From Microthyrium microscopicum (lineage: Eukaryota; Ascomycota; Dothideomycetes; Microthyriales; Microthyriaceae): a DNA stretch of 64,000 nt. The DNA lies in the NCBI GenBank assembly GCA_010405405.1, contig MU004245.1, forward strand, positions 375,256 through 439,255, read 5' to 3'. Under the pieces are notes generated by a model that was not told where the DNA came from, did no database searches, and was given only the letters and a program-made list of their open reading frames with translations. This document shows positions 13,319 through 24,356 of this stretch, piece after piece (positions within the stretch are counted from its first letter, which is position 1; every line of letters starts with the position of its first letter). Made by a program: the position numbers and the translations under genes.

Positions 13319-14279
13319 TGTTTCTGGAACGAACTAACTTGGGACTAAAATATCGTCTGAAATGGCTAGTGAAGATTGCTTTGATGCGAGCACTCGACCA
13401 CTTATATATGCTCTCTCTGCGCCAAATCACTCACCTCATGCGCAGAGGATTATGATCGTTGACCATTTTGAGCTGACAGGTATCACAGAAATGGCCGTTA
13501 CTTCCGAGCCTAGGGTCTGCGGAATCTGTATCCAATTCGTCAAAGAACCTGGTAAACTCTTGTGGTGGGTGATACTGAGGGGATTTCGAATGCAAGATGC
13601 TTACGAAAGCTTCCAACGCCTTTTGAGCCATGATGAATCATTTTATATTGTCGGATTCTTTGCGTTACCGCTCTTTTTGTGTTTGCGCCATTCTCCTATT
13701 TCGATCTACCCTTTTTTCCATTTCATATGAGAAGACTGTTAGTACTGCAAAGATGAGTGAAACGTATGACTCTGATTATTTGTTTAGCGTAGTCGATTCT
13801 ACTCTATTCTACTCTACGTCGGGCTTCGTGGTGGTGGACAACATTGCAAAGGATCAGTTTGAGTTTTATTAGCGCATCCTTAGCATTTATTTACCCGCCT
13901 ATACCTTTATTGCTATCTAGATCCTACTATGACCAGCACTGTGTGCGTCGAGATTGATGTTGGAAACAAACCGGGCTGTGAAATTGAGTTGGTGAGTTTG
14001 ACGCAGCCCGCGTTTGCATCTGACCGGTCTAAATCTTACACTCTATGTTCATCATCCTCCGCACCTTTCAAACGTCTCGTTACACCTGTCACTTCGAACC
14101 TGCAGCGTACTTATTCGGGACTTATGACCAACAGATTCTATAAAGTTATTCAAGAGCAGAGCTTCAGGAGTCAAGGAGAGTGCTAGTAGTCGAAAACAAC
14201 TCTATATCTGGCCGGCGAACCCTTACAGACCCCGGCTATTGATCATATTGAATCAGATATCGCATCTGCTATCTCAACA
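13319..14279. other. Intergenic between hydrolase and NACHT gene
   Basis: About 960 bp holding the divergent upstream regions of the hydrolase (minus) and the NACHT gene (plus). A 66-residue minus-strand open frame at 13431-13631 has no recognisable domain. A short TCTAC/TCTAT-rich stretch lies near 13794-13818. Nothing else is supported. Confidence 0.45.
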
Positions 14280-16985
14280 ATGGAAGTAGTACGTGCGGTA
14301 GACTCTACGTACAGGATAGTCCGATATGTCAACACCGCTGCGGGGTTCTTATGGGCGTCTCAGACTTTGTCGAAACCAGACCATCAAGGAAATGACCAGG
14401 ATGAGGAATTCTCAAGGTGGATGAAGGCTTTAATCGCGAGCAGTAAAGAAGCTGAATTTCGAGTATCAGAGGGAGTCAGCCTGCTCTCAGAAGATGATCA
14501 GGTTCTCCTTCGTATCAGCAAGCAATGCGAAGAATTGACTTCTGAGCTCTTGAAATCGTCCACGCCGTCAAAATCAGGGTTGGAGAACAACAATGCGACA
14601 TCTCCAGCGGAAGTAGAGCAATTTCGGCAGAAGATCGAGTCAATAAAGGAAGATCTCAACCAGCATCTTGCACCACTTCAATGGTCTGCCACCACTCAAA
14701 CAATACGTGAGCTTGCAGCCAAAAACGGCCGACTTGGGGCTGGTCGAGAGGTGGCCATCAACGCTTTATCATCCTGTCTCAGCAACTCTTTCCAAAGGCT
14801 GAAGACTGGGAAGGTCAACTATGAGCAGAGTCTGGCTATCTGGAACGAAATACATGCCGCAATGCAACTGGCTGAACACTACTTGAAAGAGCAAGCTGTT
14901 CTGACCGAACTGCAATTCTGGACGATGAATCGTCGTCAAGAACTCATCTCAAAAGAGCATGAGAATACCTTCGAGTGGGTCTTGTCTTTGGCAGACCGAG
15001 ACGAGTCTGCACAGCCAGCGTCTAATTTCGTTCAATGGCTCAAATCCGATGAACCTGTGTATTGGATATCTGGCAAACCTGGCTCTGGAAAGTCGACGCT
15101 CATGAAATTCATCGCAGACAATTCCAAAACAAAAGATGCTTTAAAGCATTGGGCAGCGAACGATAGATTGATCATTGCAAGTTTCTATTTCTGGAGCTCG
15201 GCCAAAGATCCGCTTCAGAAATCCAATACGGGACTTTTGCGATCAATTCTCTTTCAAATACTTCGACAGTGTCCTGAGCTAATCGAAGCGGCTTTCTCAG
15301 AAAGATGGCTAGAGAGCCAAACGATTGGTTCACTCCAAGAAGCTAATACTGCGGACCTAATGGGTGCCTACGATCGCATCTCTGGCCTTCTTTCAAGTTT
15401 GAAAGTGAAATTTTGCTTCTTTATCGATGGCCTGGACGAGTATGAAGGCGACACCGCAGACATCATCCACCTGGTTGAATTGTTGAGCAAGACTCCGAAT
15501 CTCAAGACTTGTATTTCCAGTCGACAATGGGCCGAGTTTGAGACTAAATATGGCGGCAACAATCCATGGAAGTTGTATGTCCACCAACTGACAAAAGCCG
15601 ACATGACAAATTACGTGGAGGATCTATTAATGAAGAATGACAGCATCGCAAAACTTAGAGCGACGGATAGCAAAGAAGAATTTGGCCACTTGGTAGCACG
15701 CATCGTTGAGGCTGCGGAAGGTGTTTTCCTATGGGTATTTCTCGTCGTTCGTGCTCTGATCGAAGGGCTATCAGAAAATGATCGGATCTCTGATCTGAAG
15801 CAACGACTGGGCGCTATTCCAAGCGATCTAGATCACTATTTCGAAAATATGCTATTAGGAATTGAAGCGCGACATCAACAGCAGACTGCTCAACTGTTCT
15901 TGGTGACACTTCAAGGAGTAGAAAAGCTTCCTTTGATATGCTACTGGAATCTTCTCAATGCCGAATTTCTAACACTTAAGGGGGTAAATAAAGGTCATCT
16001 CTCAAAAGATCTGGCAGCGGAACGATTGCAAGAAATGGCCACACGGCTCAACACTCACTGCAAAGGCCTGCTCAAAGCACATAACATCGAGCAAAATCCT
16101 TTCAATCATCTCAAGGAGCATAATTGGCTCTTTGATTTTCGAGTCGACTTCTTACATAGAACCGTTGCAGACTTTCTGCGAACAGCTGACATGCAGCATT
16201 TGCTGGAGAAATGGTCCGGACCGGATTTCAATGCCGATATGGAAATATCGAAAGCATGTCTATACGATATCAAAGTCACTCCTTCGAAGCATATCATGTT
16301 CAGAGAGCCGTCTAGAATTCCGTCGATTGTCCACCTAGTTCTGTCGCACGCAAAGCTCCTAGAGCACTCGGGGCGGCAGGACATGCAATCTGGTCTAGTA
16401 GACGAGCTCTTGTCTATAATGAAGGCACACAACGACTCGTTAGAAAACCTTCAAACCATGCTGCTCGGACCTGGAAACTACTGGGTCTTCGAATCGAGCA
16501 TCAATCTAGCCTTGCTGTATCTTTGCGTTTCGTACGGTTTGGGAGACTACGTCAACCAGGCCCTCGACAGTGGAAAGTTTCCATTCCCAGAGCCACCCTA
16601 TAGTCTTCTCTCCGCCTGCATTACCTGGGATCCGCGCGTTCGAGCTGGCAGATTTACTTTGAATCTCGAAACAGTTCAATTGCTTCTACGGCGAGGACTT
16701 GATCCCAACAAGCCTTGGGGTGATCGCGGCTTCTCATTCTGGCAGCAGCTCTTGACTACGACTTACAGCGGGTATCTGAAAGGGAATCTGACTGAAGTCG
16801 ACATTGACGCCATCAAATGTGCGATAGATCATGGTGCCAACCTGCAGGCTTCTTTGGAAGTCTTTGGTGGCCGTCGAATCGAGAGCGCTAAAGCTGTGGA
16901 TGTCTTAGAAAAGATGCTTCCGCGGGAACAATTTCTTGCTTTATCTCTTTCTGATGCGAGCCCCATGAGTCACCATAGCACTTGA
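14280..16985 (+). CDS. NACHT-domain STAND protein (fungal NLR-like)
   Basis: Intronless, 901 residues. The N-terminal ~200 residues are helical and resemble the N-terminal signalling domains of fungal STAND proteins (for example LLSEDDQVLLRISKQCEELT). A NACHT NTPase follows: Walker A GKPGSGKST near residue 264, Walker B FFIDGLDEYEGD near 379, and a sensor-like CISSRQW near 410. The later segment FRVDFLHRTVADFL near 620 is typical of the helical region after NACHT in these proteins (DUF7791-like). The end (LLLRRGLDPN, AIDHGANLQ) recalls one or two degenerate ankyrin units rather than a full repeat array. Fungal NACHT proteins act in self/non-self recognition and programmed cell death, but the ligand cannot be told here. 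The start was chosen as the first ATG of the long open frame. Confidence 0.88.
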   Translation: MEVVRAVDSTYRIVRYVNTAAGFLWASQTLSKPDHQGNDQDEEFSRWMKALIASSKEAEFRVSEGVSLLSEDDQVLLRISKQCEELTSELLKSSTPSKSGLENNNATSPAEVEQFRQKIESIKEDLNQHLAPLQWSATTQTIRELAAKNGRLGAGREVAINALSSCLSNSFQRLKTGKVNYEQSLAIWNEIHAAMQLAEHYLKEQAVLTELQFWTMNRRQELISKEHENTFEWVLSLADRDESAQPASNFVQWLKSDEPVYWISGKPGSGKSTLMKFIADNSKTKDALKHWAANDRLIIASFYFWSSAKDPLQKSNTGLLRSILFQILRQCPELIEAAFSERWLESQTIGSLQEANTADLMGAYDRISGLLSSLKVKFCFFIDGLDEYEGDTADIIHLVELLSKTPNLKTCISSRQWAEFETKYGGNNPWKLYVHQLTKADMTNYVEDLLMKNDSIAKLRATDSKEEFGHLVARIVEAAEGVFLWVFLVVRALIEGLSENDRISDLKQRLGAIPSDLDHYFENMLLGIEARHQQQTAQLFLVTLQGVEKLPLICYWNLLNAEFLTLKGVNKGHLSKDLAAERLQEMATRLNTHCKGLLKAHNIEQNPFNHLKEHNWLFDFRVDFLHRTVADFLRTADMQHLLEKWSGPDFNADMEISKACLYDIKVTPSKHIMFREPSRIPSIVHLVLSHAKLLEHSGRQDMQSGLVDELLSIMKAHNDSLENLQTMLLGPGNYWVFESSINLALLYLCVSYGLGDYVNQALDSGKFPFPEPPYSLLSACITWDPRVRAGRFTLNLETVQLLLRRGLDPNKPWGDRGFSFWQQLLTTTYSGYLKGNLTEVDIDAIKCAIDHGANLQASLEVFGGRRIESAKAVDVLEKMLPREQFLALSLSDASPMSHHST

Positions 16986-17209
16986 TTATACATCGCCTAC
17001 TCAAAAAAGAAAACGATGTACTTGCAGGCATATATCCTGTATGTAATGAGCAGAATTGGGTATCTACAAATATGTCCTGTCCTCCATACAATGATTGAAG
17101 TTTGGACACTGATCCATTAGATCTTAGCGAATAGACATTATGGTTTTTGTTTTCTGGTCTGCAATCCTTGGTGGCCGAGAAGCCAATTTATCCTACTCCT
17201 TTCGAACAC

Positions 17210-18628
17210 TTAGTTTGCAGAATAGAGACTGTGACCGGAAAACAGCTTTGTCGGAATGACTAGAACACCTCCTACCAGACAAACAACTCCAGAAAAGATG
17301 GAGACTTGTTTAATTCCGTGGTATTTCAATTCCATGGCGCCAGCACTAGGAGGTCCAATAAGCGTTGCAATGGACATGAGAGCCATACCCATGCCCATGT
17401 ACGTTCCAATGTTTCGGGCGTCCTTGGGAACCGAGATCAGAGCAACTGATGCACCAGAGATGATGGCACCAGAGCAGAAACCGAAAACGAGTGTGAACAC
17501 AATGATAGCAGCATTACTATGAACGGCCGACCAGCAAAGTATGAGGATTCCTGTGCTTATGCCGGCAACGAAGAGCATGTTGAGTCGACCAAGTTTATCA
17601 GCCAGTATGCCGGGAATAACACGGCCAGGGAAGGAGGCAGCGTTGAGAATGGCGACTAGATAGAACGCAAGGTCATCGCTCATTCCTTGGGAAATGGCAT
17701 AGGTTGGGATGAAGAATATAGGAGTGAACATGCCCATATACATGAAGAATCCGGAAAGAATAAGAAAATCGTACCCAGGTTCTTTGAATGCTCTAGGAAG
17801 GAAGAAGTTGGATTTGCGCGGTGGCAGACGAGCCTTGATGACAAAGACGGCGGGTGTAATAAGGGCGAGGACGATGAACCCAATTATCCGGACCGCCCAT
17901 CCGAATGAAAGATGTGGGTTGTGCAGCATCTTATTAAGAGCGATTGGCAGCACTACTCCTCCAATCGAGGATCCAGCGATTGCCAGTCCCATCGCAGCTC
18001 CACGTTTCTTGTTGAAGTAATGGCCAACTACAGCCATGGCTGGTGACATCGTCATACCGCATGAGACTCCTCCGAGAACACCCTGTGCTAGAATGAACTG
18101 CCAGTATTCTTTACATATGCTGGTCATCATGATTGAGAGGACATATAAGAATGCGGCGGGACGAATGACCTGATATATCTAGATTAGATGCTGGAGGGAA
18201 ACATAATTTACGATGTTCTTACCTGCTCGCCATACCGGTCGAATAGTGGCCCGCCGATTAGCGACGAAGCAAAGATGAAGAACGCTTGCAATGATCCAAT
18301 CCATGCGATATCTGAAGGACTGGTATCTTTCAGTTGATTGAGTGAATAATATGTTTGATATACACTAATCATGGTTAGGAGCTATCCAAACTCATAGCAA
18401 CAACATAACATACCCGAATGAATTAACATATCCAAGAGTGCAGAAGATGGCAGCTGAAGTGCCAAAAGCAACAGACCAAGCTCTTGTTCCTCCTTCGGGA
18501 AAGTCTTGATTAATGGCGCCGACCGCGGGCACAACAGTCTTCTCGACATCCGTTTGACTGTTCACGGATTCTGGATGATCGGTTGTAGTTCCATAGTCTA
18601 AAGACTTTCGATCCGACTCCAAAGCCAT
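17210..18628 (-). CDS. MFS transporter, monocarboxylate-permease type
   Basis: Three exons: 18628..18414, 18364..18223 and 18169..17210, giving 438 residues; phases join exactly. After a 45-residue cytosolic N-terminus comes the family start FPEGGTRAWSVAFG, then FGVYQTYYSLNQLKDTSPSD, a typical loop of fungal monocarboxylate-permease-like MFS proteins. The hallmark FDRYGEQ loop joins TM2 and TM3, and DKLGRLN lies at the second repeat. About 12 hydrophobic segments can be counted. The likely role is proton-coupled transport of small carboxylates or related solutes across the plasma membrane; substrate unknown. It has no obvious operon-like partner, though the neighbouring decayed Zn2Cys6 regulator might once have controlled it (speculation). 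Confidence 0.88.
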
Positions 18629-19693
18629 TGCAAGTTTCCGATTGGGCGGTTAATATCGCTGTGAGCCCGTGCTGTAGCTGTCAAATGTAAACAAGCTCCA
18701 GAGCTCTGAGGCTGAAGATTTGGGTTTAGGGAGAGCAAGAAGTTGGATCTGGAGATTACAGGAAAGCACGATTTCCAACAAACTTGGCATCGTCAACCTT
18801 TATATTTCAAAATAACAGGAGCCAGGCTCGGGGGTAACGGCTTCTAGCTAAACGCCACCATCATCTTGGGCTGAAGCCTAGCTGCTGAATGCATCTCGCG
18901 ACAGCCTGGACTTTCCGCGGGCTCGAAGAATAGCAACAAGGAATCTCTACAATTTTGCTACTTGGCATTGAACATGATCCGCGAATCGTTTCCAAGAACA
19001 ATCGAAAGTTCGAAACACATTTGATCGGAATTCCATCTTCAAAATTGAGTCAGAAAGGCCCAACGTTCATCCGGTAACCTGTGGAAAAGGGGAGGATGTT
19101 AAGGTCATTGAGCTTTTTTATAGAGCTCGGCGCCGAAAAGCCGAGCAGGATCCGCGGAATCCCCTACTGCTCCGCACATAATCGAGTCTTTCACACTCAA
19201 CATCAAGGATGTAGCGTTTGGAATCTGCAGGACTCTGCATTGAAGATTGAAATGCCTGTCAAATCCAGCCAACCCAATAGTTATTATTCAGCCTGGCCTT
19301 CTTTGTTCTTTGTCGCGCATCTCACAGGTTCAGCAGGGGTCGTGAAGCTATTCATGTCATCCAATTGAAATATTCTATATCGGCTCCGAACCACCCGCCC
19401 ATGTCTTCAAGACTTGCGATTTCATCCACGAACTACAAATGATCAGTGATGCAGTTCCAGCTGTGTTTTGTAGTTAAGAGTAAGTGATACGCCACCATGC
19501 TCTCAGGATAGTTCCTTGTGTGAGTCGGCCTTGACCTATTCCTGTTGGTGGTACTATTAGTAGTTTCAAAAGAATTGTGGTTGTACAATCTGGAAGTATT
19601 TTCGGCATTGGTTGCGAAAGCACATCGTAGCAGTACTTCGTATTGAAGACTCCTTTCAACTGCCTCCGATATAGCCGGGCCGACAGGCACTTG
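18629..19693. other. Intergenic: MFS promoter side
   Basis: About 1.06 kb between the MFS start and the relic regulator. It holds the MFS 5' region. Small open frames at 19081-19368 and 19433-19690 show no recognisable domain or gene structure. I see no repeat or RNA gene. Confidence 0.45.
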
Positions 19694-20950
19694 TCATTTC
19701 AGTGCCTCTAGTTTGGCAAGCAGAGCCCAGAAGAAAACGTAGCCTTTGACATTGGTGTCCTCATTTTTTAGTCGAACATTGAGTAAGTCTGTGAAGCTGG
19801 CTAAAGCATCGGAAAGTTGACTTCGAGATATGGTACTTGTATCCAATCCGGGTAACTCGTCATCTTTCTCAAGTTGGAAAACACATTCATTAGCTAATAT
19901 GCAGATAGCTTCCAGTGGAACACTGCGAAAGATCCCACCGCATACCCGTCTTAGTCCATCATAATCTTCAGACCCCAAGCCGTCCGTTGTTGAGAGAATC
20001 ACAACAGAAGCATCGAGAGATATCTTTCCGGAAAAATAATAAGTGGGATCCGTCTTCGCTTTCAAAATGCATATGCATAATGAAGTGCAAGAAGAAATCG
20101 AAAGATGAACAGCTCCACAATCCTCTTTTGGAGTGCTGGGTTTTATCTGGGCACTTGTTGAATTGCTGGAATTGAACCGCGTTAGTACTACAGGAAGAAT
20201 AGCAGGCTTTCTGACATCTGAAGAAGTTGACCATAACGAAAAGCGGCAGTCTCAAAAGTCATTAGCATAACGGGCGATCTCCAGTCTGACTCGCAGAGAG
20301 CTCATAAGCATAATCTGTAGTGAAGCTTGTGTAAAGAATTCTGGTGGCTTGATTGCGACGAGATCGGCTTCATCAGTTCCTGACTCCTGGGAGCCATCGA
20401 CGTTCAAGGGAGGCTTGTGATGGAACTCGTGATCAAACGACGGTCACCTGAATCGACACTGGACTGAAGATTGATTTCGAGAATAGTAGCCCATGTTTGC
20501 CTCTGGAGTTGGATATCTCGAAATGAGAACCGGGGGCCTCCGTACATTTCGGTATCTATATAAAGCCCCATGTGTATGGCCGAACGAAGCAGAGATCCTG
20601 CGGAGAGCCAAACTAGATCAGCATCGTCGTGTTGACTTGTTTGGCAACAAGAAGAAGGCTATGTATTTGAAGAGCGTCGAGTTCAAGCGAAACTTCTGCA
20701 CAGGAACAGCTAGCCAAAAATTGGTAACAAGTATCCTACAACACATTAATGTCTTTGTAATAGAGCGACGAATTCATACCATCCATTGCAAAGTAGAAAG
20801 TCTGTGGCCTAGAATTTGCGTCCACATCTGACTGCCAGACCACGCCAAAGCTGGACTCCTCCGCCTACGAATTGTTACCTTGCTCATAGCGCAAAACAAA
20901 GATATCAACCCATTCTTCAGATCAAGGAGATAGAAATCGACTAGATCGTG
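19694..20950 (-). pseudogene. Relic of a Zn2Cys6 transcription factor (C-terminal regulatory half)
   Basis: Minus-strand sequence carries, in order but in different frames, blocks of the middle-homology region of a Zn2Cys6 regulator family. The most upstream block resembles LQIHSLLLVAKQVN. Next come LLRSAIHMGLYIDTEMYGG and WATILEINLQSSVDSG, then KPPEFFTQASLQ with VRLEIARYANDF, then KTDPTYYFSGKISLD. The last, intact 123-residue frame (20065..19694) contains GGIFRSVPLEAI and EDTNVKGYVFFW. At least three frame changes break the reading. Some breaks could be introns (a GTAGTACTAAC...CCAG interval lies near 20180), but one block ends in a stop just before the next frame takes over. The DNA-binding N-terminus is missing: the homology stops a few bases before the TA-rich element at 20962. 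Most likely a gene truncated by repeat insertion or deletion and then decayed. Confidence 0.72.
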
Positions 20951-20961
20951 GAGGATTTAGG

Positions 20962-20987
20962 TACCGTAGCGCGCGAGGGGGAGTAAA
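20962..20987 (+). repeat. Left terminal inverted repeat
   Basis: The first 26 bases of the TIR element. The outer 10 bases match the right end perfectly in inverse orientation, and about 10 of the next 16 also match. Confidence 0.6.
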
Positions 20988-21353
20988 TAAAATGTACTAG
21001 TAATAATAGTATTATGCTTTTTAGGTAAAAAATGTATGTTTTTAAGAGAGGTATAAACGATGCTACTTTCTTAGAAAAGATACTTGTTTTAGAAAACCTA
21101 TATTTTTAGTTTAAAAAAGAATTTTTTATAAAAACTATGTTTTAGCTATTTTTTTACTATGTTATAGTAATAAAGAGAAGTAAAAAAAATTATAAGGTAA
21201 AGTAATAGCTACCTTAGGAGGATTCTATAAAGAATTTAGAATTAAGTTTTTTTTATAAATTAGGATTTAAACTACTAAAGAGGCTAGATTAATACGCTAC
21301 GGCTTAGTTAGGCGAGGTAGAATTACGACTATATTTTATTAGGAGTTTTATAA

Positions 21354-21564
21354 TATTACGGATCTCTGCTAGATTACTGTCCTATAGGATTACGGGCTAC
21401 CCCTCTATAGACCCTGTAACGTTATAGTTACGTGCCTGTACGCACGGACCACCAGAGTGCCTATTTATATTTTCGCTACAAAGCTTCCTAGCTAGATTCC
21501 TCATCGTAGATCTTATAATTATAATAAGTCCTTACTACACCCCCGTAGCTCTCGCTCCCTAATA
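21354..21564 (+). repeat. 5' LTR of the short LTR element
   Basis: A 211-bp direct repeat, about 91% identical to 22341-22551, preceded by the target duplication tataa. Confidence 0.88.
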
Positions 21565-22340
21565 CTATCTACGACCCTTAAATTTTAATTCTAGGAGCTC
21601 TAAAGAGCTTCTAGCCATTAATTTAAGTAGGCTTTAAAGCGCGCGCGCGCGCAGACCGTACGGCGCGCTGCCACTCTACTATAATAACGTAAAAATCGCT
21701 ATTTAACGCATGGATTACTAACGGGCTCCTACTTACGTGCAGCCCTACTAGAGCTTTACATTACGATAGATTAACGTAGATAATGCGTTAAAAACACGCT
21801 AAGACTACAGAGTTAATCTCTAAGGGAAGGAGCGCTACTGTACTAAAAAGTAATAGAACTAGACCTAATGTAGAAGTATAACAATAAGATTAAGATCCTA
21901 CGAAGCAGATTCAATAGTAAGACTAACGCGCGATTCGAACGCGCTACTAACACATGTATTAGCGCACGTATTATATTGTGGCCTAAGCGCAGCTTACTAT
22001 ACTAAAAACAATATACTAGACGCGTGACCCGCGCTAAGAACTAAGAACATTCGGAACTAGCGACTGCCTAAAACGGAGACGGTAAGGGGCCTAAGTACAG
22101 GAAAAGCTAAAAGACAATAAACCGGCAAGCAGCAGCTGCTACTTTGGGAAGGAACGAAGCAAAAGAAGTAAGAACGGCTTTGTTGTGACTAGATCTTTGC
22201 GCCTACATAGATAACAAACAAGACTAAGAAGGAGGGGTTTTTGCCCTATGGTTTCCCCTCCTAAAGCAATGGAATTCGACGAGATGGAATACTTAGGAGC
22301 AGTTTTAGTTCAGGAGCACTAATTTTAAAGGGAGGAGTAT

Positions 22341-22551
22341 TGTTACGGATCTCCGCTGGATTACCGTCCTACAGGATTAAGGGCTACCCCTCCATGGACC
22401 CTGTGACGTTATAGTCACGTGCCTGTACGCACGGACCACCAGAGTGCCTATTTATATTCTTGCTGCAGAGCTTCCTAGCTAGATTCCTCGTCGTAGATCT
22501 TATAATTATAATAAGTCCTTACTACACTCCTATAGCTCTCGCTCCCTAATA
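22341..22551 (+). repeat. 3' LTR of the short LTR element
   Basis: A 211-bp direct repeat paired with 21354-21564. It keeps the TGTTAC start and is followed by tataa. Confidence 0.88.
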
Positions 22552-22783
22552 TATAATAATAAAGTATAAATTACTAAGCTTATGTATATAGCCCCCAATC
22601 TATTTAGCTCTTATACTTTATCCTTTTATTCTTGCTAATATCCTATCGTACCTTCTTTATCTTTAGTTATAATTACTTTTATTTATAGAACATAAGGTCT
22701 ACTCAAGACATTATCTTCTAGAGAAGAATAGACTTCTAAAAAGACTTTAAAAGATTATATAGTTTCATTAAAATATTAAGTCC

Positions 22784-22809
22784 TTTACTTCCTCCTCCAC
22801 GCTACGGTA
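22784..22809 (-). repeat. Right terminal inverted repeat
   Basis: Inverse complement partner of 20962-20987. Ordinary base composition resumes immediately after it. Confidence 0.6.
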
Positions 22810-23266
22810 GTTGATGCCGCCGCTAGTTGACGTTCAGGGGACGGGGCTATAGGTGGATGAAAGGGGGCTATCTTAAGCTAGCGTCACTCATTGTGGTTGC
22901 CATGCGACTTTTATGTTGGGGAAAGTGCAGTTGGTGTTGATCCATCTGTCGACTCCACTTCCCACATCTCTACGCTGTACATCGAATTGCTCCCTCTGGA
23001 CTATATCATATCTCCCAGTCTATCAGTCTCCTCGGTTGCTTGTTCTTATACTTTGACTCTTCTAGTCTCCCAGAAGATATACAGCTCCAATCACCCCGCT
23101 AGGTGCAATTGATACCTTAACTCCTTCTTTGTTTACACTCAGGCATGCTACATTCCACCTAATCAGCAAGTCAGATGGACAAGCTAACATCAATAATAGC
23201 TCCCACAGCCTCACGTCTCCGTCGAGCTCCCATCATGACCTCGTTTCTCACAACTATGTTCGTAAA
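22810..23266. other. Intergenic: mob1 upstream region
   Basis: About 460 bp between the TA-rich island and the mob1 start, presumably holding the mob1 promoter and 5' UTR. An open frame upstream and in phase with mob1 (from 23129) has no ATG. I looked for the missing Zn2Cys6 cluster of the relic regulator here on the minus strand and did not see it. Confidence 0.5.
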
Positions 23267-24356
23267 ATGGCTTCATTACCATCCTCTCCAGCCCAGCACG
23301 CACCCTCCTTCATAACTCCCCCAAGAATCCTCAAACCCGTCTTCTCGCCTGTAGAGTCCTCCTCTTGCACCCATCTGCCTTCTGCTGCCGAATTGCGCAA
23401 TTCGCCTGTCATGGCTACTCCGCGAACTCCAATTGCCCAGCAATCGCCATTGCAGCGCATGTTTCGAGGCGTTCTACAGAGCAGTCCGCTATTCTACAAT
23501 CTCTTCGCTTCCCCATCCACACCACCGCAAGGAGAGACCCATGATTATTCTAACGCAACTCAACACAGCAATGCACGCTCGCGAGCTCCTTTCAAACCCC
23601 AAAAAGCGGGGCGCGGAACTTCAAGCTGGCAGCTCAAAGAATTCGCTGAAGCTACGTTGGGTAGTGGGAGTCTAAGAAAAGCTGTCAAACTTCCAGAAGG
23701 CGAGGATGAGAATGAATGGCTGGCAGTAAACGGTATGGCCGCGCTCTAGGCGTACATTTCATACAACTACTGACCTCAGGCAGTGGTTGACTTTTATAAC
23801 CACATCAATCTGCTATATGGCGCAATCACTGAATTCTGCTCGCCAAAAACCTGCCCGGAAATGAAAGCAACCAACGAGTAAGAACCAAATTTAGGTTTTG
23901 GTGATTTGTCGCTTATCATGAATAGGTTCGAATACCTGTGGCAAGATAACGAAAACTACAAAAAGCCTACGAAAATGTCAGCACCGGAATATGTTGAACA
24001 CCTGATGGGATGGGTTCAAAGCAACATTGACAACGAGCAAATGTTCCCCAGTCGCATTGGTCAGTGACTCCTTACGCTTTCAGTGACAATGACTGATATA
24101 AAAAATTCTAGGCGTTCCATTTCCGCGCAACTTCCGACCTCTGATCCTGCAGATGTTCAAGCGTCTTTACCGGGTTTACGCTCATATCTACTGCCATCAC
24201 TACGAAATCGTCATCGAGCTCAACTTGGAGCCACATCTCAATACTTGCTTCAAGCACTACGTTCTATTTGTAGATGAGCACAAATTGGCCCAAGGCAGTC
24301 GGGATTTCTGGGGACCACTTGGTGATTTGGTTGATAGCATGCTGAAGAGCGAGTGA
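23267..24356 (+). CDS. mob1: Mob1/phocein family kinase activator
   Basis: Four exons: 23267..23732, 23784..23877, 23926..24059 and 24112..24356, giving 312 residues; all phases join. The start is the first in-frame ATG ([10 protein letters not shown]); the frame stays open upstream but without ATG. About 120 residues of Ser/Pro-rich, presumably disordered extension precede the Mob core. The core runs from [20 protein letters not shown] through [11 protein letters not shown] to [10 protein letters not shown] and [11 protein letters not shown], with the zinc-binding Cys/His set in place. Mob1 binds and activates Dbf2/NDR-type kinases in the mitotic-exit/septation pathway at spindle poles and septa. 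The gene looks intact, although a RIP-affected repeat island begins less than 0.5 kb upstream. Confidence 0.94.

Larger units (their letters stand above)
21354..22551 (+). mobile_element. Short LTR retrotransposon fossil (1.2 kb, non-autonomous or internally deleted)
   Basis: Two direct repeats of 211 bp (21354-21564 and 22341-22551) flank a 776-bp interior. The repeats have degenerate TGTTA...TAACA-type ends. A 5-bp target duplication, tataa, lies immediately outside (21349-21353 and 22552-22556). A purine-rich tract ending in GGGAGGAG sits just before the right LTR, as expected for the polypurine tract of a plus-strand element. The interior is too short for gag-pol and shows no open frame. 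About 18 differences separate the LTRs, all but one being transitions. That fits RIP, so divergence cannot be turned into an age. The element is broken. It sits inside the TIR element, so it arrived later. Confidence 0.85.
20962..22809. mobile_element. TIR-bounded non-coding DNA element (MITE-like), RIP-mutated, hosting an LTR element
   Basis: A TA-rich island starts with TACCGTAGCG at 20962 and ends with its inverse complement CGCTACGGTA at 22809. About 20 of the first 26 bases match between the two ends, so these look like terminal inverted repeats. If TA is the duplicated target, the ends would suit a Tc1/mariner-like element, but that is a guess. Removing the nested LTR element (21354-22551 plus its 5-bp duplication) leaves roughly 645 bp with no coding sequence I can read, so it looks like a MITE or a shrunken transposon. 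The left end abuts the truncated regulator relic. Confidence 0.6.

Noticed and set aside
13431-13631. A 66-residue minus-strand frame upstream of the hydrolase, considered as an extra 5' exon
   Set aside because: No splice pair joins it in phase to the hydrolase, whose own ATG is well placed, and no conserved motif is visible.
21635-21655. A GC dinucleotide run as a possible regulatory or Z-DNA site
   Set aside because: It is a short simple repeat inside the 1.2-kb LTR element with no evidence of host function.
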